Source of the DNA: Phyllostachys edulis
Lineage: Eukaryota; Streptophyta; Magnoliopsida; Poales; Poaceae
Reading direction: 5' to 3'
NCBI GenBank assembly: GCA_036346405.1
Contig: CM070548.1
Span: 89,177,333-89,241,332 of the forward strand
Length of the DNA stretch: 64,000 nt
A model generated the notes under the pieces. It saw only the letters and a list, made by a program, of their open reading frames with translations, made no database searches and was not told where the DNA came from. Shown piece after piece: positions 12,315-24,197 of this stretch (position 1 is the first letter of the stretch; every line of letters begins with the position of its first letter). The translations under genes were made by a program, and so were the position numbers.

Positions 12315-12716
12315 TGTAACATCCCGATTTTCAGATCTTTTTGAAAATTTTCAAAATAAAAAGAACCATTTGGTTTTGTTGAAGTCCTAAAGCTTAACTT
12401 GAGATTTTGGAATTAAAAGTGTTTAAAATGACTAAATCAAACTTCAACTAATCCGAGAGTTTGGTTTATTTTGAGTTTGTTGGAGTTCTCTGGTATTGAA
12501 TTATCTTTCTTTGTTCGCTCCGTGTTCCCCTCGGCCCAGCTCTTCCTTTGTCCAGACCTCCCTCTCGTTTGAACATTCCCCTCTGTCCAGACCTCACTCT
12601 CGTTTAGACCTTCCCTTCTGTCCAGACCTTCCTCCCGTTTGGACATCCCCCTCTGTCCAGACCTCCCTCCCGTTTGGATATCCCCCTCTGTCTAGACCTC
12701 CATTTCGTTTGGACAT
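12315..12716 (+). mobile_element. Inverted terminal fragment of the 5623-8394 LTR family
   Basis: It starts TGTAACATCCCGATTTTC, the reverse complement of the right end of the 5623-8394 solo LTR, and continues through the same sequence into the Pu/Py minisatellite (CCAGACCTCCCTC units). Only about 400 bp is present before it meets another LTR start at 12718. With the solo LTR it forms an inverted pair about 4 kb apart. Confidence 0.75.
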
Positions 12717-12717
12717 T

Positions 12718-12892
12718 TGAAAGCATCTAGGCCCCTAAAAATTGTTTTGGTAATTAATGATAATATATGAATATGGGATTAACATGTTTATTGAGTATTT
12801 ACAAGGTTTAGTCCCATTGGTGAACTTGATGACGTAAAGATGCATGCTAAAGGACAACATGAAGATCTACATGGCTTGAAGACAAGATACAA
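12718..12892 (+). mobile_element. SIRE-type LTR start fragment, inverted relative to 10149-11691
   Basis: TGAAAGCATCTAGGCCCC and the following 170 bp match the reverse complement of the end of the LTR at 10149-11691. It is truncated at about 12892, where the old Copia pol sequence resumes. It is a remnant with no coding content. Confidence 0.7.
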
Positions 12893-13070
12893 GCATATTG
12901 CTCCCAAATTCTTATATCCTCATGGATCCCAGAAGAACGAAGAAGTGACGATCCTGCAAACTAGATCTTGTGAAAAACTGGCTGATTTATTCACTAAGTC
13001 TCTGCCTATGTCCAGTTTTCAACGATGCATTCGTGGTATTGGAATAAAGCGGCTTGGAGAGTTGCAGTAA
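12893..13070 (+). pseudogene. Copia RNase H C-terminus of the old element
   Basis: The frame ending at 13070 contains SCEKLADLFTKSLPMSSFQ followed by a short tail and a stop. This is the conserved end of Ty1/Copia pol, where an Asp/Lys-Leu-Ala-Asp-Leu-Phe-Thr-Lys motif follows RNase H. It is then followed by GGGGGACATCCTCTGAAT, a common 3' context in these elements. The rest of pol is missing, and upstream of about 12893 the reading frame belongs to an unrelated LTR fragment. Confidence 0.75.
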
Positions 13071-13342
13071 TCAGGGGGACATCCTCTGAATCATAATCCA
13101 CTTAAAGTCCTAAAGTTCTACCTTAATCCTGAAGATTAACCTAGAAGGTAAAGAGGTTGCACTCTTTTTCCCTTAGTGAGTTTTCCCTAAGATTCATCAC
13201 ATAAATGTTTTTAACGAGGCAACAACGCAATACAACTTGCAGGTGCAATGTACTCTATTCTCCAATCCCTTTTTCCTCACTGGGTTTTTGGGGGAGTTTT
13301 TAATGAGACATGTGTATGACGCGGTATTCGTCCAAGGGAGAG

Positions 13343-13558
13343 TGTTAAGAAACTTTAGATTATGGGTTGAAAGACATAATACCGAAACTACCTGGTGGGT
13401 TTTTATCTATAAATAGGACCTCCCTGTACACAGAACGAGATGATCAATGCATAAAAGCGGTTCCTCTATATTGTGTTTTTATTTGTTATCTCCCTGTTTA
13501 TTGTCTCTCATTGGTGATTGGATTGATTGAATTCCTCTGATGACTAGGTTATTTAATA
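13343..13558 (+). repeat. 3' LTR of old Copia element
   Basis: This 216 bp LTR is homologous to 4613-4830, with the CTATAAATAGGACCTCC core at about 13408. It is preceded by the AAGGGAGAG polypurine tract. It ends about 430 bp upstream of the CARA start codon and therefore limits the CARA promoter region. Confidence 0.75.
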
Positions 13559-13988
13559 CAAACCCATCGAAAGAAAACCTTGTTCCATCTAGAGAGAGAG
13601 AGAGACTCGTGCCGGCCTGTGTTGACTGGCAAAATGCTCATGAGATGCCGGCAAGTTGCATGATCTTTGTGGGCTTAGAATTTGGGCCACACTCTAACGG
13701 GTTTATACCCTCGTCTGTGGGCTTCAGCAAACCGTGGCAAGTCTCCGATTACGGATTCGCAGAGGAAAGCCCAAGCTAAAGCTGTGACATTGACAGCCTA
13801 CCAATACAGGAGATGCTGAGGTGGGTCCACCAAAATCTGAAGTAAAGTACGGCCTTGTTCTGAAGGGCCGACTCGACGGAGCGGAATAAAGAACAGCGAA
13901 GCAAAAAACCCCAAACCCTAAGGCGGCGGCGGGTGCTCCGGCGACGCAGGGGAAGCAAGCGCTGAAGCTACCGCCACGGCGCTCTCCA
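13559..13988 (+). promoter_or_regulatory. CARA upstream region and 5' leader, with telo-box
   Basis: Only 430 bp separate the old Copia LTR from the CARA start codon. A GA repeat (AGAGAGAGAGAG) lies near 13590. AAACCCTAA, the telo-box common in promoters and leaders of plant housekeeping genes, lies at 13913-13921, shortly before GC-rich sequence leading into the ATG. No clear TATA box was seen. Confidence 0.45.
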
Positions 13989-16900
13989 ATGGCGGCGTTT
14001 CCAGCTGCTGCTTCGGCGCCCTCCAGGTTCCTGTCCGGTGCCAAGCCGCGCGCCGCCGCTCAGCGAAGCCCCGGCTCGCTCGCCATCGTGGCGCCCCCCG
14101 TTGGCCTCCGGCGAGGTGGGAATCGCTGCATCGGTATCCGTACCAAGGTGAGCGTGAAGTGGGATTAATTGCTTCTGCGGCTTAACTTTGCGGCCCTGTG
14201 TATCGATGATGAGGGAGGAGTTGCAGGACTGAGTGATTTTGTGTACGAATTTGGTTCCTTTGGCTCGTTGCGTGCTTCCAGTAAAACTTTGCTCTCGTAC
14301 TTTGTTTCATTTCATGCTAATGTAGGACTGAATCCACTACGTCTTCATCTGCTGCTGGTTATTTCCCCTCCGTGAAATTGAGTCATTTTTTTGGTGTTTT
14401 TCTTCCATGCAGGCTGTCAGTGGCGTGCATAGTAGTAGCATGGTGGATAATGGAGGTGAGCCGACTTTCCCTCACTGATTCAAAATTGTTAGTTTTGTAT
14501 TCGTAGTGTGGAATACGGGTTCGAGAGTCTGTTACGGTTAGGTAATTATGCAGCAGCACAGTTCAAGAAACCTGATGAATGATGTTTCATCTTCTTCGAA
14601 TTCTTCGTGCAGTGCCAAGACCATGGAAACTCCATGATGCGCGGCTTGTTCTTGAAGATGGTTCAGTCTGGAGGGCTAAGTCTTTTGGTGCGTCAGGAAC
14701 ACAAGTCGGTGAAGTGGTATTCAATACGTCTTTGACAGGGTAAACTATATAGGCTCAAGTACCGTTTCTCTTTCTGTTTGTGTGGTGGCATTTGTTTCCT
14801 GCCTTGGGATGAGGACTGCTTATTTGTTCTGTCAAGTCGCGCTGTTTACTTACTCTAGTAAACCTCATGTAGGAAATAAGTAGGTATTTGCAGGGGGCAG
14901 TTGTAAATTATCCACCTAACGTCTACCATGTACTTCTTAGTATATTAAACGTATGAAAAAAAACTTGAAAAGCATGTCCCCAGCATCCAGTAAATTTTAT
15001 TGTGTTTGAAATTTTCAATGCTACAAAATTAAGGATTTACATTGGATTATGGGGGCAATGGAACCATTAGGCATTAGCTGCAAATTCTGGTAGTACAACT
15101 CCAAACAGTTGAAGAATACGTACCTTGATTAAGGCCAGAAGATTCAGGGAATAGTAATATTATTCATCATATTTGACTGAGTCACTGAGGCTAGAAGATA
15201 CCGGGGATGGTAAAATTTGTCATCAGTTACGTGGTGGAGAATGGAGCTAGGCTGATTCCTCTGGATGGTTGACACTGTGAATCTACTAAAGTTGGCATTT
15301 GGAACCTTTGCTCAATCATGTCTTTTGTACTATTGAACAAGAGTTTTTCCATTCTACAGCATAAATGTTACTCCCTCCAGACACAAATACATGTCGTTTT
15401 GGGATACGTGCATTTAAACTTTCAAAATTTTGGTTATCGATATCTTTTTAAATATTTAGATTGGATACATGAAAATCATATTTATAGATTTGTCTCGAAA
15501 AGTATTTTCATAATATTATAATTTTCATTGGGTGTTATAACTATATTACAATAGAAATTAGTGGTCAAAGTTATGTTTTAGGGACCATGTCAATGTCCAA
15601 AACGATATATATTTGTGACTGGAGGGAGTATTACTTTTAGTGTTATTGGTTATTTGCTTTAATTTGATGTGCTGCTGCTGTTTGTGGCTATAGTGGTGAT
15701 TTCAAATATACCCATTTTATGTAGGATTGAGAATTGCTACTTATTTTGTACGATATGCTTGGTTCCAGGTATCAGGAAATTTTGACTGACCCAAGCTATG
15801 CTGGTCAATTTGTCCTAATGACCAATCCCCATATTGGAAACACTGGTGTTAATCCTGGTTTGTTACTCTTCCACTCCAAGAGATTGAAGCTGCCTTTTCC
15901 ACAATTAAGCATGAAATGAATTAGAATGCTCTTGCAGATGATGAAGAATCAAACCGGTGTTTCCTTGCTGGCTTAGTCATAAGAAATCTAAGCATATGGT
16001 AAGCTTTTCTGCTTGGTATTGGTTGACAGCTTAAGAGAGCTGCCTATTATTGTTAAATTGGCATTCTATTTTTGTAGTACTTCCAACTGGCGATGCACAG
16101 AAACACTTGAAGAGTATCTGACGAAGAGGAACATTATGGGAATATGTAAGTAATAGCATCTTGGTGCTTTTTCTCTCCCTCTGTCTCACACACGTGAAAA
16201 AAATTATTCCTTCAATTCACAATGGATTTGCTTTTAATGCAGATGATGTGGATACACGTGCCATAACACGAAGATTAAGAGAAGATGGTAGTCTTATTGG
16301 TGTCTTAAGTACTGATCAATCTCGGACAAATGATGAGTTGTTGGAAATGGCCCGAAAGTGGAAAATTATTGGTATGTTCAGATTTCTTCATGCAGTGATG
16401 TCCTTGTCGTAATTTTATTCATTTAAAAAAAAACCCAATTGTTGATTTATTTTGCAGGTATTTTCTTGTGTGGCATAGTTGTGTTTTTAATCTTACAATT
16501 TTAAAGAATTTAGAATATCTTATGCAAAAATACGTCATCATTAGTCTTCAATGATAATATTGCAGACTCTTAAAGTTGTTAGCTACTGGCTGGGGTGAAG
16601 GACCATTTTTTCAATCAACCCAATTATCAACACGAACAACCAAAATTGTGCAAAATGTTTTTAATGTTGCAAAGTTCCGGGCTTATAACATTGTTACGGT
16701 GTTTGCTAGCTTGCAAAGGCCCTTCAATTAAAATGAATACTACAACAGATCGAAATTGCTGTCTTGAGCATTTTCCATGACTAGTTACTGACCAGATTGG
16801 ATATAACATATTTTTTTTCCTAACATTTTCCAGTTAGAACTAGCTTATGCCCTTGATGTTTTTGATTAAGTTGCATGCTTATTAGGATTATATAACTATG

Positions 16901-19900
16901 GTTCTTATGTCATTGGCTTGACATTTTAGAAAACTGGATATGTCATTTGGATATTGACAATGAAATCAGTACCTGCAAATATTCAAACAAACATTAGAAA
17001 CAAAACAAAATCAGACAAGGGGAGGAGAGGAGCTAAAATATCCACTTTTAGTTTGATTAAATTGTTAGATATGTATATAGCTTAGGGTGTTCTTTGCATA
17101 TTGACCTACCCTATACATATTATATTGGCCTTTGGCCCATTGGAATAGACATGAGTTCATTCCAGCATGGTATCAGAGCCAGGGAAACCGTAGCCCAAAT
17201 TTCTCCCACCAAACCGACCGTCGCCGGCCGCAGACGTCTACCAGCCCCGGCTTGCGTCTTGTCCCCTGTTTTTCTTTGTGCGGCGGCTCAAGGCGCCGAG
17301 CCTCTAGGCCGACGTCTCGGCCTCACAGCCGCAGCCTTGAACCCGCCGCTAGATCCAAGATCGCTTACGGGTCTCGCCCTCTCTTGCCGCCAGATCCGCG
17401 CCACATGCGCCTCCGTTCTTGGATCCCGCTTCTTTGCTCCTCACTTGTACCGAGCCGCACGCTTCCCGATGTCACGTCGCCTCCTCGACGACCTTATTTG
17501 TTCATGACGGACTCACGCCGCCCGCCCCACGCCCGAAGCAGCATTCTTTGCGCTTCGCTTACATCGCCGAGCAGCAGGCTCGAAGCTCTGCCTCGCTCGA
17601 CTGCTGCGTCGCTCGAGCTCGCGTCGGCCATCGCCCTGAGCTCTCAAGCTCGCCTCTCCTCTGCTCCGAGCCAATCCGAGTCAACTCTGCTCTGGATTCA
17701 GACTCTTCTGTCTTCATCTTGACGCCGCTTCTGCTTTGCCACCGACGGCTACCATCGGTGGTTTCTTCGCCATCTAGCTGCCTCTTGTTCGGTTCGACGA
17801 TACAAACTTTAGGGGGTGGGTTGGGCTGTTCACCTGAGGATTGACCTCAACAGCTGCTAGCGCCTCTGGGTCATCTCACGGCGAGCACCCCTGTCCGCCT
17901 TGCCCTACACCGCCAGTTCTGCCGGCTCTTTCTGTTGGTGTGGACCTGGCTACTCAGGTGGCCGCCAACGTTACTCTGGAGGATGCCCTGGAGCTTTACT
18001 AGTTTTAGCTGCACGCCAACGAGAGATGGTAGGATGTCGAAGCTCTTGCTACTGCCATCCTGGTTGGTAGCATTCTCATGGCCATGGATGTGGTAGAGCT
18101 ACCGATGACTCAACCGATGTGGGAGTGCATCTGAGCTCACTACCAGCCGACGAGTGATGCTATGTACCTCTCCGTCGTGCACGAGGCACATTCCCTTCAG
18201 CAACTCGATGCCACCGTGGACGACTTCTACCAGCAGATGTCTGAGGTGTGGCGTCAGCTCGCCTCTTTGGGGCCGGATGTCTGAGGTGCGGCGTCAGCTC
18301 GACTCTCTAGGCCGGATGTCTGCCAGACTTGTCCTTGCTGTTTGCGGCTCCACACTCACCAGGAGACTCATCGCCTCTACGACTTTCTAACACGTCTCCG
18401 ACATGAGTTCGAGAACGTGCGTGCTCAGCTCCTGACTCACCATCTGCGCCCGAGCTTGGTGGAGGCTCTCACGGGTGTTCGTGCTAAGGAGACTCATCAT
18501 CGTGGCGCGGCTCAGACGCAGTCGTCTTATTCGCTTCAAACATCTTCTCTTCAAGAAGTGACCATGGTCACCCGGCTCCTAGGTATGCAGTGGTTCTTTG
18601 CCTCTCTTGTGGGTCTCCACTATACCCTCTCGGCAACATAGCAACCTGATTATCTGGATCGCTACAAGCGAGAGGAGGACCGAGGTCGTCGGGGTGGACG
18701 TCCCCTGAAGGGATCTAGAGGTTCCTCCCACTCAGGAGCTGGCGCCTCTCGCCAGGACTCCTCCGGTGACGCCACGCAACAGCTCCTCTTCCTGCTCTAG
18801 CGCCTCGGTGTCGGCTCGTCCTCGGACTCCTCGGGTTCTGCTCGTCTGGCTCTTGCTTCTCAGCAGTCTTCCTCGCCTTCGCCTCCTCTCTTGTCAGGTA
18901 TCTTGTCTCCGTGGATCTTGGACTTTAGTGCTTCCTTTCACATGACAATAGATTCTACCTACCTCACTTTTGTGAGTACCACAACTCTTCTTACACTGTT
19001 CAGACTACATATGATACCTCTCTTCCTGTTGCAGGCCAAGGCACCCTTTCCACATCTTCTTTTCATGTTCATGCAGTCTCCCATGTTCCTCAGCTTACTA
19101 TGCAGCTTATGTTGGCTGGTCACACCACTGATCACAACTGTCGTGCTGTTCTTGAGTTTGACTCTTGTTGTGTCCAGGACTGCCGCACGGGGACTCAAAT
19201 GGTGTCTTTGAGCGTAAGCATCGTCACTTGTTTGAGACAACTTGCTCTCACGCTTGCCTTTTTTGTTCTACCTCACTTTTGGGTTAAGGCTACCTTCACT
19301 GTTGTTTTCGTCATCAACATGCAACCTTCCACTGTTATTCAGGGTTCTACTCCCGTCAAGTGTCTCTACAGTCGGGCTCCAGAGTACAACCACCTTCGCT
19401 GTTTCGGTTGTATCTGTTTTGCCCTTCTTCCACCTCATGAGCGCACCAAAGCTGGTTGCTCAATCAGTTGAGTGTTTTTCTTAGCTACAATCTTGAGCAT
19501 AAGGGTTATTGCGGCTACGACCTTGTTGCTCGCCGGATGATGATTTCTCGGGATGTCACCTTCGATGAGTCCCGACCATACTATCCTCGTTTCCCTACTG
19601 TCAGCACAGATTCTCTTGTTGAGTCGATCTCCTTTTTTATTTTTCCTGACCCTCAACTTTCCACTTCGGTTTCGTTTCCGCCTCCACCTTCTTCACTTCC
19701 CTCCCCTCCGGCTCCACCTGTCCCCTCTTTGCCGAAGTTTCATTCCAGCTTCTTTTGTTGAGATTCCACCTTTTCCCTTTCACTATCGCCATCCTCGACC
19801 TACTCCAGTTGAGCCTCTACCTTTGCTGGGCCCTGTTCCCAACTTTTCTTCTCCGTTCTTGCTGGGTCCTGTTCCCAACTTTTCTTCTCCGTTCTTGCTG

Positions 19901-22891
19901 GGTCCTGCTCCCCCTTCTCCTCCTAGATATGATCTTCGTGGTCGCCGTGACTTTGTCAGCCTCTTGAGCTTCTGGCTTTGGTACCGCCTCTTCTCGAGCC
20001 TCGACTCATCATGAGATTGCTACTCACCTTGAGTGGCAGCTCGCGATGTCTAAGAGGATTGCTTCTTTGGAGCGTACTAATACTTGGGATCTTGTGCCCT
20101 TACCTGCGCGTGTTACTTCTATCACGTGCAAGTGGGTGTATAAGATCAAGACCCGTTCGGATGGTTCCCTTAAGCACTACAAGGCTCGTCTTGTGGCGCG
20201 TGGTTTTCAACACGAGCATGGTTGTGACTACGATGAGACCTTCACTCTTGTTGCCTACATGACCACTATTCGCACTCTCCTTATTGTGGCATCTGTTCAA
20301 CAGTGGCCAATCTCTTAGCTGGACGTCAAGAATGCCTTTCTCAATGTTGAGCTGCGTGAGAAGGTTTACATGCAGCCGCCCTCTGGGTATTCTGTCTTTG
20401 ATGGTATAGTTTGTCGCCTTCGTCGCTCTGTCTATGAGCTCAAACAAGCCCTCGTGTTTGGTTTGACCGCTTCTCCTCTGTTGTCACTGCCGCCGGCTTC
20501 TCCGCCAGTAATCACAACCCTACTCTTTTTGTACACACCTCTCCTCGGGGTTGGACGCTCCTCCTCTATGTGGATGATATGATCATTAGTAGGGATGACT
20601 CTCAGTACCTTGCTTTGTGAAGGAGCATCTCAGTGAGCAGTTATTGATGTCTGATTTAGGTCCTCTTCGTCACTTCCTTGGGATTGAGGTTACTTCTATA
20701 CCTGAGGGCTACTACCTCTCCCAGGGGAAGTACGTTCAGGATATCCTTGCTTGCGCTTGTCTCACTGATTAGCCCATGGTAGATACTCCTATTGAGCTTG
20801 GTATTCACCTTCGGCCTATTGATGATGAGCCTCTTGAGGATCCCATTCGCTACCGCTATCTTGTTGGGAGCCTCGTCTAACTTATGATCACTCGACCTGA
20901 CATTTCTCACACAGTTCACATCTTGAGTCAGTTTGTCTCTGTTCCCACTCAGTCCCCCTACAATCATCGTCTTTGTATTCTGCGATATCTTCACGAGACC
21001 ATCACTTGTCGCCCTTTCTTTCCTCGCTCTAGTTCTCTGCAGCTTCCGACGTACTTTGATGTGACCTGGGCTAGCGATCATTCTAATCGCCGGTCTCTTT
21101 CCGCCTATTATGTTTTCCTTGGTTCCTTTTGATTGTCTGGAAGACCAAGAAGTAGATTACCGTTTCCCGTTCGAGGCTGAGTTCATATTTCTTCACTAAG
21201 GCACAAACTAGAGCTCAGCATAGTTTCTACCTCTCCAAACTCAGTGTTGTTGATCCACCATAAGTTTGAGGAGGGTGTTAGATATGTATATATCTTATGG
21301 TGTTCTTTGCATATTGACCTACTACGTACATGTTATATTGGCCTTTGGCCCATTGGAATATACATGGGTTCATTCCAACATAAATCTGTTGGAGCAATGA
21401 GATATCCTACTGCCTCAGTGGAGTGACTTTTTTCCCTTGTCCATACATGTTGGATCCAAGGCACGTATTGTGTTATATTATTTGCCATATGAGACAGGTA
21501 GTTCTTCATTATCACTTGTTACCTCTTATATCAAGTTCTGTTAGATTGTTAACTGTTATACTGTTGCAAAATGGCTTTTAAATGTTGTTCAAGCTACTCA
21601 TTGTAAAACAAGAAGCTTTGGTATTTGTATTTTGCAGGAGTTGATTTGATTAGTGGTGTCACATGTGATGCTCCATATGAATGGTCAGACAGGACCGATT
21701 CAAAATGGGAGTTCAAGAAAGATCAGTCAAGTGAAAGTTTTCATGTCAGTATCGGCTTTGTCTTTTTTTCAACACGTTCAGGATAAATCTCATAGGTAAC
21801 ATTGGCTTCTTTTCTTCTGTAGGTGGTTTCATATGATTTTGGAATCAAGCATAATATTTTGAGGCGCTTGGCATCATATGGATGCAAAATAACTGTTGTC
21901 CCGGCAAATTGGCCTGCTTCAGAGGTACTTAATTTGAAGCCTGATGGTGTTCTTTGTAGCAATGGTCCTGGAGATCCGGCTGCAGTTCCCTATGCTGTGA
22001 AGACAGTGCAAGAAATAATAGGGAAGGTTCCTGTGTTTGGCATCTGTATGGGTCACCAATTGATTGGGCAAGCTCTTGGTGGGAAGACATTTAAAATGAA
22101 ATTTGGTCATCATGGGGGAAATCATCCTGTTTGTGACCTCCGAAGTGGACGTGTGGACATAAGTGCTCAGGTTTGTTCCTGACCTCTAGCTATTTGTGAT
22201 ACTTAATGTGGTTCATATTTGTTCAAGCCTAATTTCAGTACCCTCTTTCATACTTAATGTGATACAGAACCCTCTTTCCGAATTTCAGTACAAGAATACT
22301 TGTTGGTTGCATTTTTCCGTTTCAACTCGAGAGCTCGTTTATTATGGGACTTTTAACATTTTGTTTTGTATTGATTTATACTATGTTACCTCCTCTCACC
22401 TTCTGTGTAATGACCACTGCCTTATGACTGGTCACTTGTTATGAAAGGTGCCACACTGATTTCATCTTTTCCATAAGAAAATTATAAGTTGCTGAGACTC
22501 TTGACACAGAATCGCGAATTTGTTTTGTTAGGATATTGAGTATATATTAAAGTATGACCTGTTTTCCCTGTAGAATCATAATTATGCTGTCGACCCTGAG
22601 TCCCTCCCAGAAGGGGTGAAAGTAACACACATCAATCTCAACGATAATAGCTGCGCCGGCCTTCAGTACCCTAAGATGAAACTTATGTCTCTTCAGTACC
22701 ATCCAGAGTCCTCCCCAGGGCCTCATGACTCTGACTTAGGTACATTTCCTTGACTAATATATTTCTAGAGATACGACATGTTCTCAGATGTTCTATCTTA
22801 GATTGTGACTGTGTTAATGTTATGAATCTGTCTCTTGTGCTTTACAGCTTTTGGTGAATTTATTGAGCTGATGAAGAGCAACAGATTGTGA
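13989..22891 (+). CDS. CARA: Carbamoyl-phosphate synthase small (glutaminase) subunit
   Basis: This subunit hydrolyses glutamine and passes ammonia to the large CARB subunit, which makes carbamoyl phosphate for arginine and pyrimidine synthesis in plastids. The coding exons are 13989-14147, 14413-14455, 14613-14739, 15769-15857, 15938-15998, 16078-16145, 16243-16371, 21638-21744, 21823-22170, 22574-22739 and 22848-22891. All have GT-AG junctions with matching phases, giving 446 residues. The first about 55 residues (Ala/Arg/Ser-rich) look like a plastid transit peptide. The small-chain N-domain begins at RPWKLHDARLVLEDGSVW. The class I glutamine amidotransferase domain has the nucleophile Cys in PVFGICMGHQLIGQALGG and the His and Glu of QYHPESSPGPHD. 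Intron 7 is 5.3 kb because of a Copia insertion, and intron 3 holds a MITE. The frame is complete, so the gene appears functional. Confidence 0.96.
15371..15628. mobile_element. Stowaway-type MITE in CARA intron 3
   Basis: The 258 bp element starts CTCCCTCCAGACACAAATA and ends TATTTGTGACTGGAGGGAG. These terminal inverted repeats are flanked by TA on both sides (15369-15370, 15629-15630). The ends and TA duplication are those of Tc1/mariner-derived Stowaway MITEs in grasses. Confidence 0.85.
18891..21134 (+). pseudogene. Degraded Copia polyprotein (protease, integrase end, RT, RNase H)
   Basis: Domain traces occur in order but in shifting frames. A protease-like WILDFSASFHMT at about 18905 has the Asp-Ser-Gly changed to Asp-Phe-Ser. 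The integrase C-terminus (RAPEYNHLRCFGC, then YNLEHKGYCGYD) lies at 19370-19540. Reverse transcriptase follows at about 20046-20600, with ITCKWVYKIKTRSDGSLKHY, LDVKNAFLN and the active-site YVDDMII. The RNase H region ITRPDISHTVHILSQFVS lies at 20884 onward. The zinc-finger and DDE part of integrase is absent between protease and the C-terminus. Stops occur at many places, so the element cannot make its own proteins. Confidence 0.85.
19846..19918 (+). repeat. 36 bp tandem duplication in Copia element
   Basis: The phrase TGGGTCCTGTTCCCAACT plus the following bases is repeated in direct tandem (19863 and 19899 units, with a partial third copy), inside a proline/serine-rich linker of the decayed polyprotein. 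Confidence 0.6.
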
Positions 22892-23027
22892 GGAGCATGG
22901 AAAGTAGGACAGGAAAAGGTTTTAATACTTGTGTTGGGGCTCCTTTGCAGGTTTCTGCTGAGAGCACCAAGCTCAAAAGAATTTGTTGTATTTTTAGTTC
23001 TTTTTTCTTCCTAAGGTTCTGCATGCT
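22892..23027 (+). other. CARA 3' UTR
   Basis: Sequence follows the CARA stop codon. It has no open frame of protein character. The duplicated flank begins about here, at GTTCTGCATGCTTGAATT near 23017. Confidence 0.5.
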
Positions 23028-24197
23028 TGAATTTGTGGGTCAAGGACTAGAGAATAAGGCATTTTGTGCCACTAAATCGGTCTATGCAAAGATATTTCAC
23101 TCTTCAGACTGAGTTTACTTCTATCCATTCATTCTCATTTTCTGTAAAGTTGTGAGATGTTCCATCTTATCAATTCTCAAGCGATGCCATACCAATTTCT
23201 GTTGCACAAGCAAAGCCGGTCGGTGGTCATCACGAGAAATGGGGGAATTGTACCAGTTGATGATCTGATGTGAAGGATGGCCGGCAGATAACAATGGCTA
23301 ATCAGGGGGAATATCTCCCTTTTCCAGGCTAATTTGTGCTTACATTGTTGTCTACTTTTCATTTTCTGATGGAAAATCGTCATGCTTTTGGCGGGGACTA
23401 GTCATGTGAAGATCTTTCGATGTGCATCCGGTTATGACATGAACTTTTTCGTTTATCCGAAGTGCATATATAGATGCTCAATCTGACCCGGTTGACGGTG
23501 ATAAGAGGAGAAAATTTTGCATGGCTAATGGCGGTGGTCCTGCCCATTGGTTCCTGGCAGAATCTATTCAGAAAGAGGAAAGTACGGTTGAGGTGCTTTT
23601 GTCCTCAATTATCGGCTGTTTTGGCAATTTGCATGGAAGTGAATAATAGCATTCGGAATCTGCATTTTGTATGGTCAGAGATCGTAGGCCCTTCACATAA
23701 AAAAAGTAAGCAAGGGTAAAGGAGAATTTATCTTTTCATATATATATATATATATAAATAATTTTAAACATAATATTTAATTTAATCTATTGGTGCAAGA
23801 AAATGCTTATAATTCTTTGTTGCAACAGAAAGATCACACATTCATTCAATTACGAAATCTCGCTGGAAAAAAAGCGAGTGATGTAATAGGCGCATAGCAG
23901 CGGACTCTTTGGATCAAATGATTTTCATAGGACATTTGCAAGAAGAGAACATCTTATTCCCCCCTTAGATGATCTGTTTACATTTAGCAGTGGTACTTCT
24001 AAGAATTAACAATGGTACACCCAAGAGAACAATAGTGGTAAGTTGCTATGGATTTCAGACTTTCAGTCGGCGTTGCTGTTGAGCCTTGAGCTGTTTTTTT
24101 TTTCGCTGTCTTCCTCTGTCTATTATGAGAATCATCGCATCACAAATAATACATACTAAACCAATGCTTCTGAATTGGCTCATCTGTACATGGCTAT
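23017..24197 (+). repeat. CARA 3' flank, copy 1 of a duplicated segment
   Basis: About 1.18 kb from GTTCTGCATGCTTGAATT to CATCTGTACATGGCTAT is repeated, in the same orientation, at 37408-38623. It includes GTGGGTCAAGGACTAGAGAA, an AT microsatellite (about 23738-23755) and the phrase AAGTTGCTATGGATTTCAGA. Small indels separate the copies. Reading frames in it are not conserved between copies, so it is not protein-coding in any way I can support. Confidence 0.85.

Larger units (their letters stand above)
4613..13558 (+). mobile_element. Old Copia retrotransposon with nested insertions
   Basis: Two related short LTRs bracket the region: 4613-4830 and 13343-13558. Both start TGTTAAGAAA, both contain a CTATAAATAGGACCTCC promoter-like stretch, and both end GGTTATTTAATA. 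The purine tract AAGGGAGAG lies directly before the right LTR. The flanks are TAAAC on the left (4608-4612) and CAAAC on the right (13559-13563), a plausible 5 bp target duplication with one change. Of the internal region only about 137 bp at the left and the RNase H end of pol at the right survive. The middle has been replaced by nested LTR elements. Orientation is + because the pol end precedes the right LTR. Confidence 0.72.
17058..21385 (+). mobile_element. Copia retrotransposon inserted in CARA intron 7
   Basis: The element spans 17063-21380 (4,318 bp) and is flanked by the perfect duplication TAAAT (17058-17062, 21381-21385). Its two 105 bp LTRs (17063-17167, 21276-21380) start TGTTAGATATG and end CATTCC(A/G)(A/G)CA. 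They differ at about ten positions by eye. TGGTATCAGAGCC, an initiator-Met-tRNA primer site, follows the left LTR at 17168. A purine tract (TTTGAGGAGGG) precedes the right LTR. It has the same orientation as CARA. Coding content is badly degraded, and most of the integrase core is missing. Confidence 0.93.

Noticed and set aside
17094..17844. Three overlapping frames up to 196 codons
   Set aside because: They fall in the GC-rich start of a decayed Copia element, directly after its primer site. They are compositional and do not show gag motifs.
22888..23719. Open frames in the CARA 3' flank as a possible gene
   Set aside because: The duplicated copy at 37408-38623 does not preserve the same frames, so coding is unlikely.
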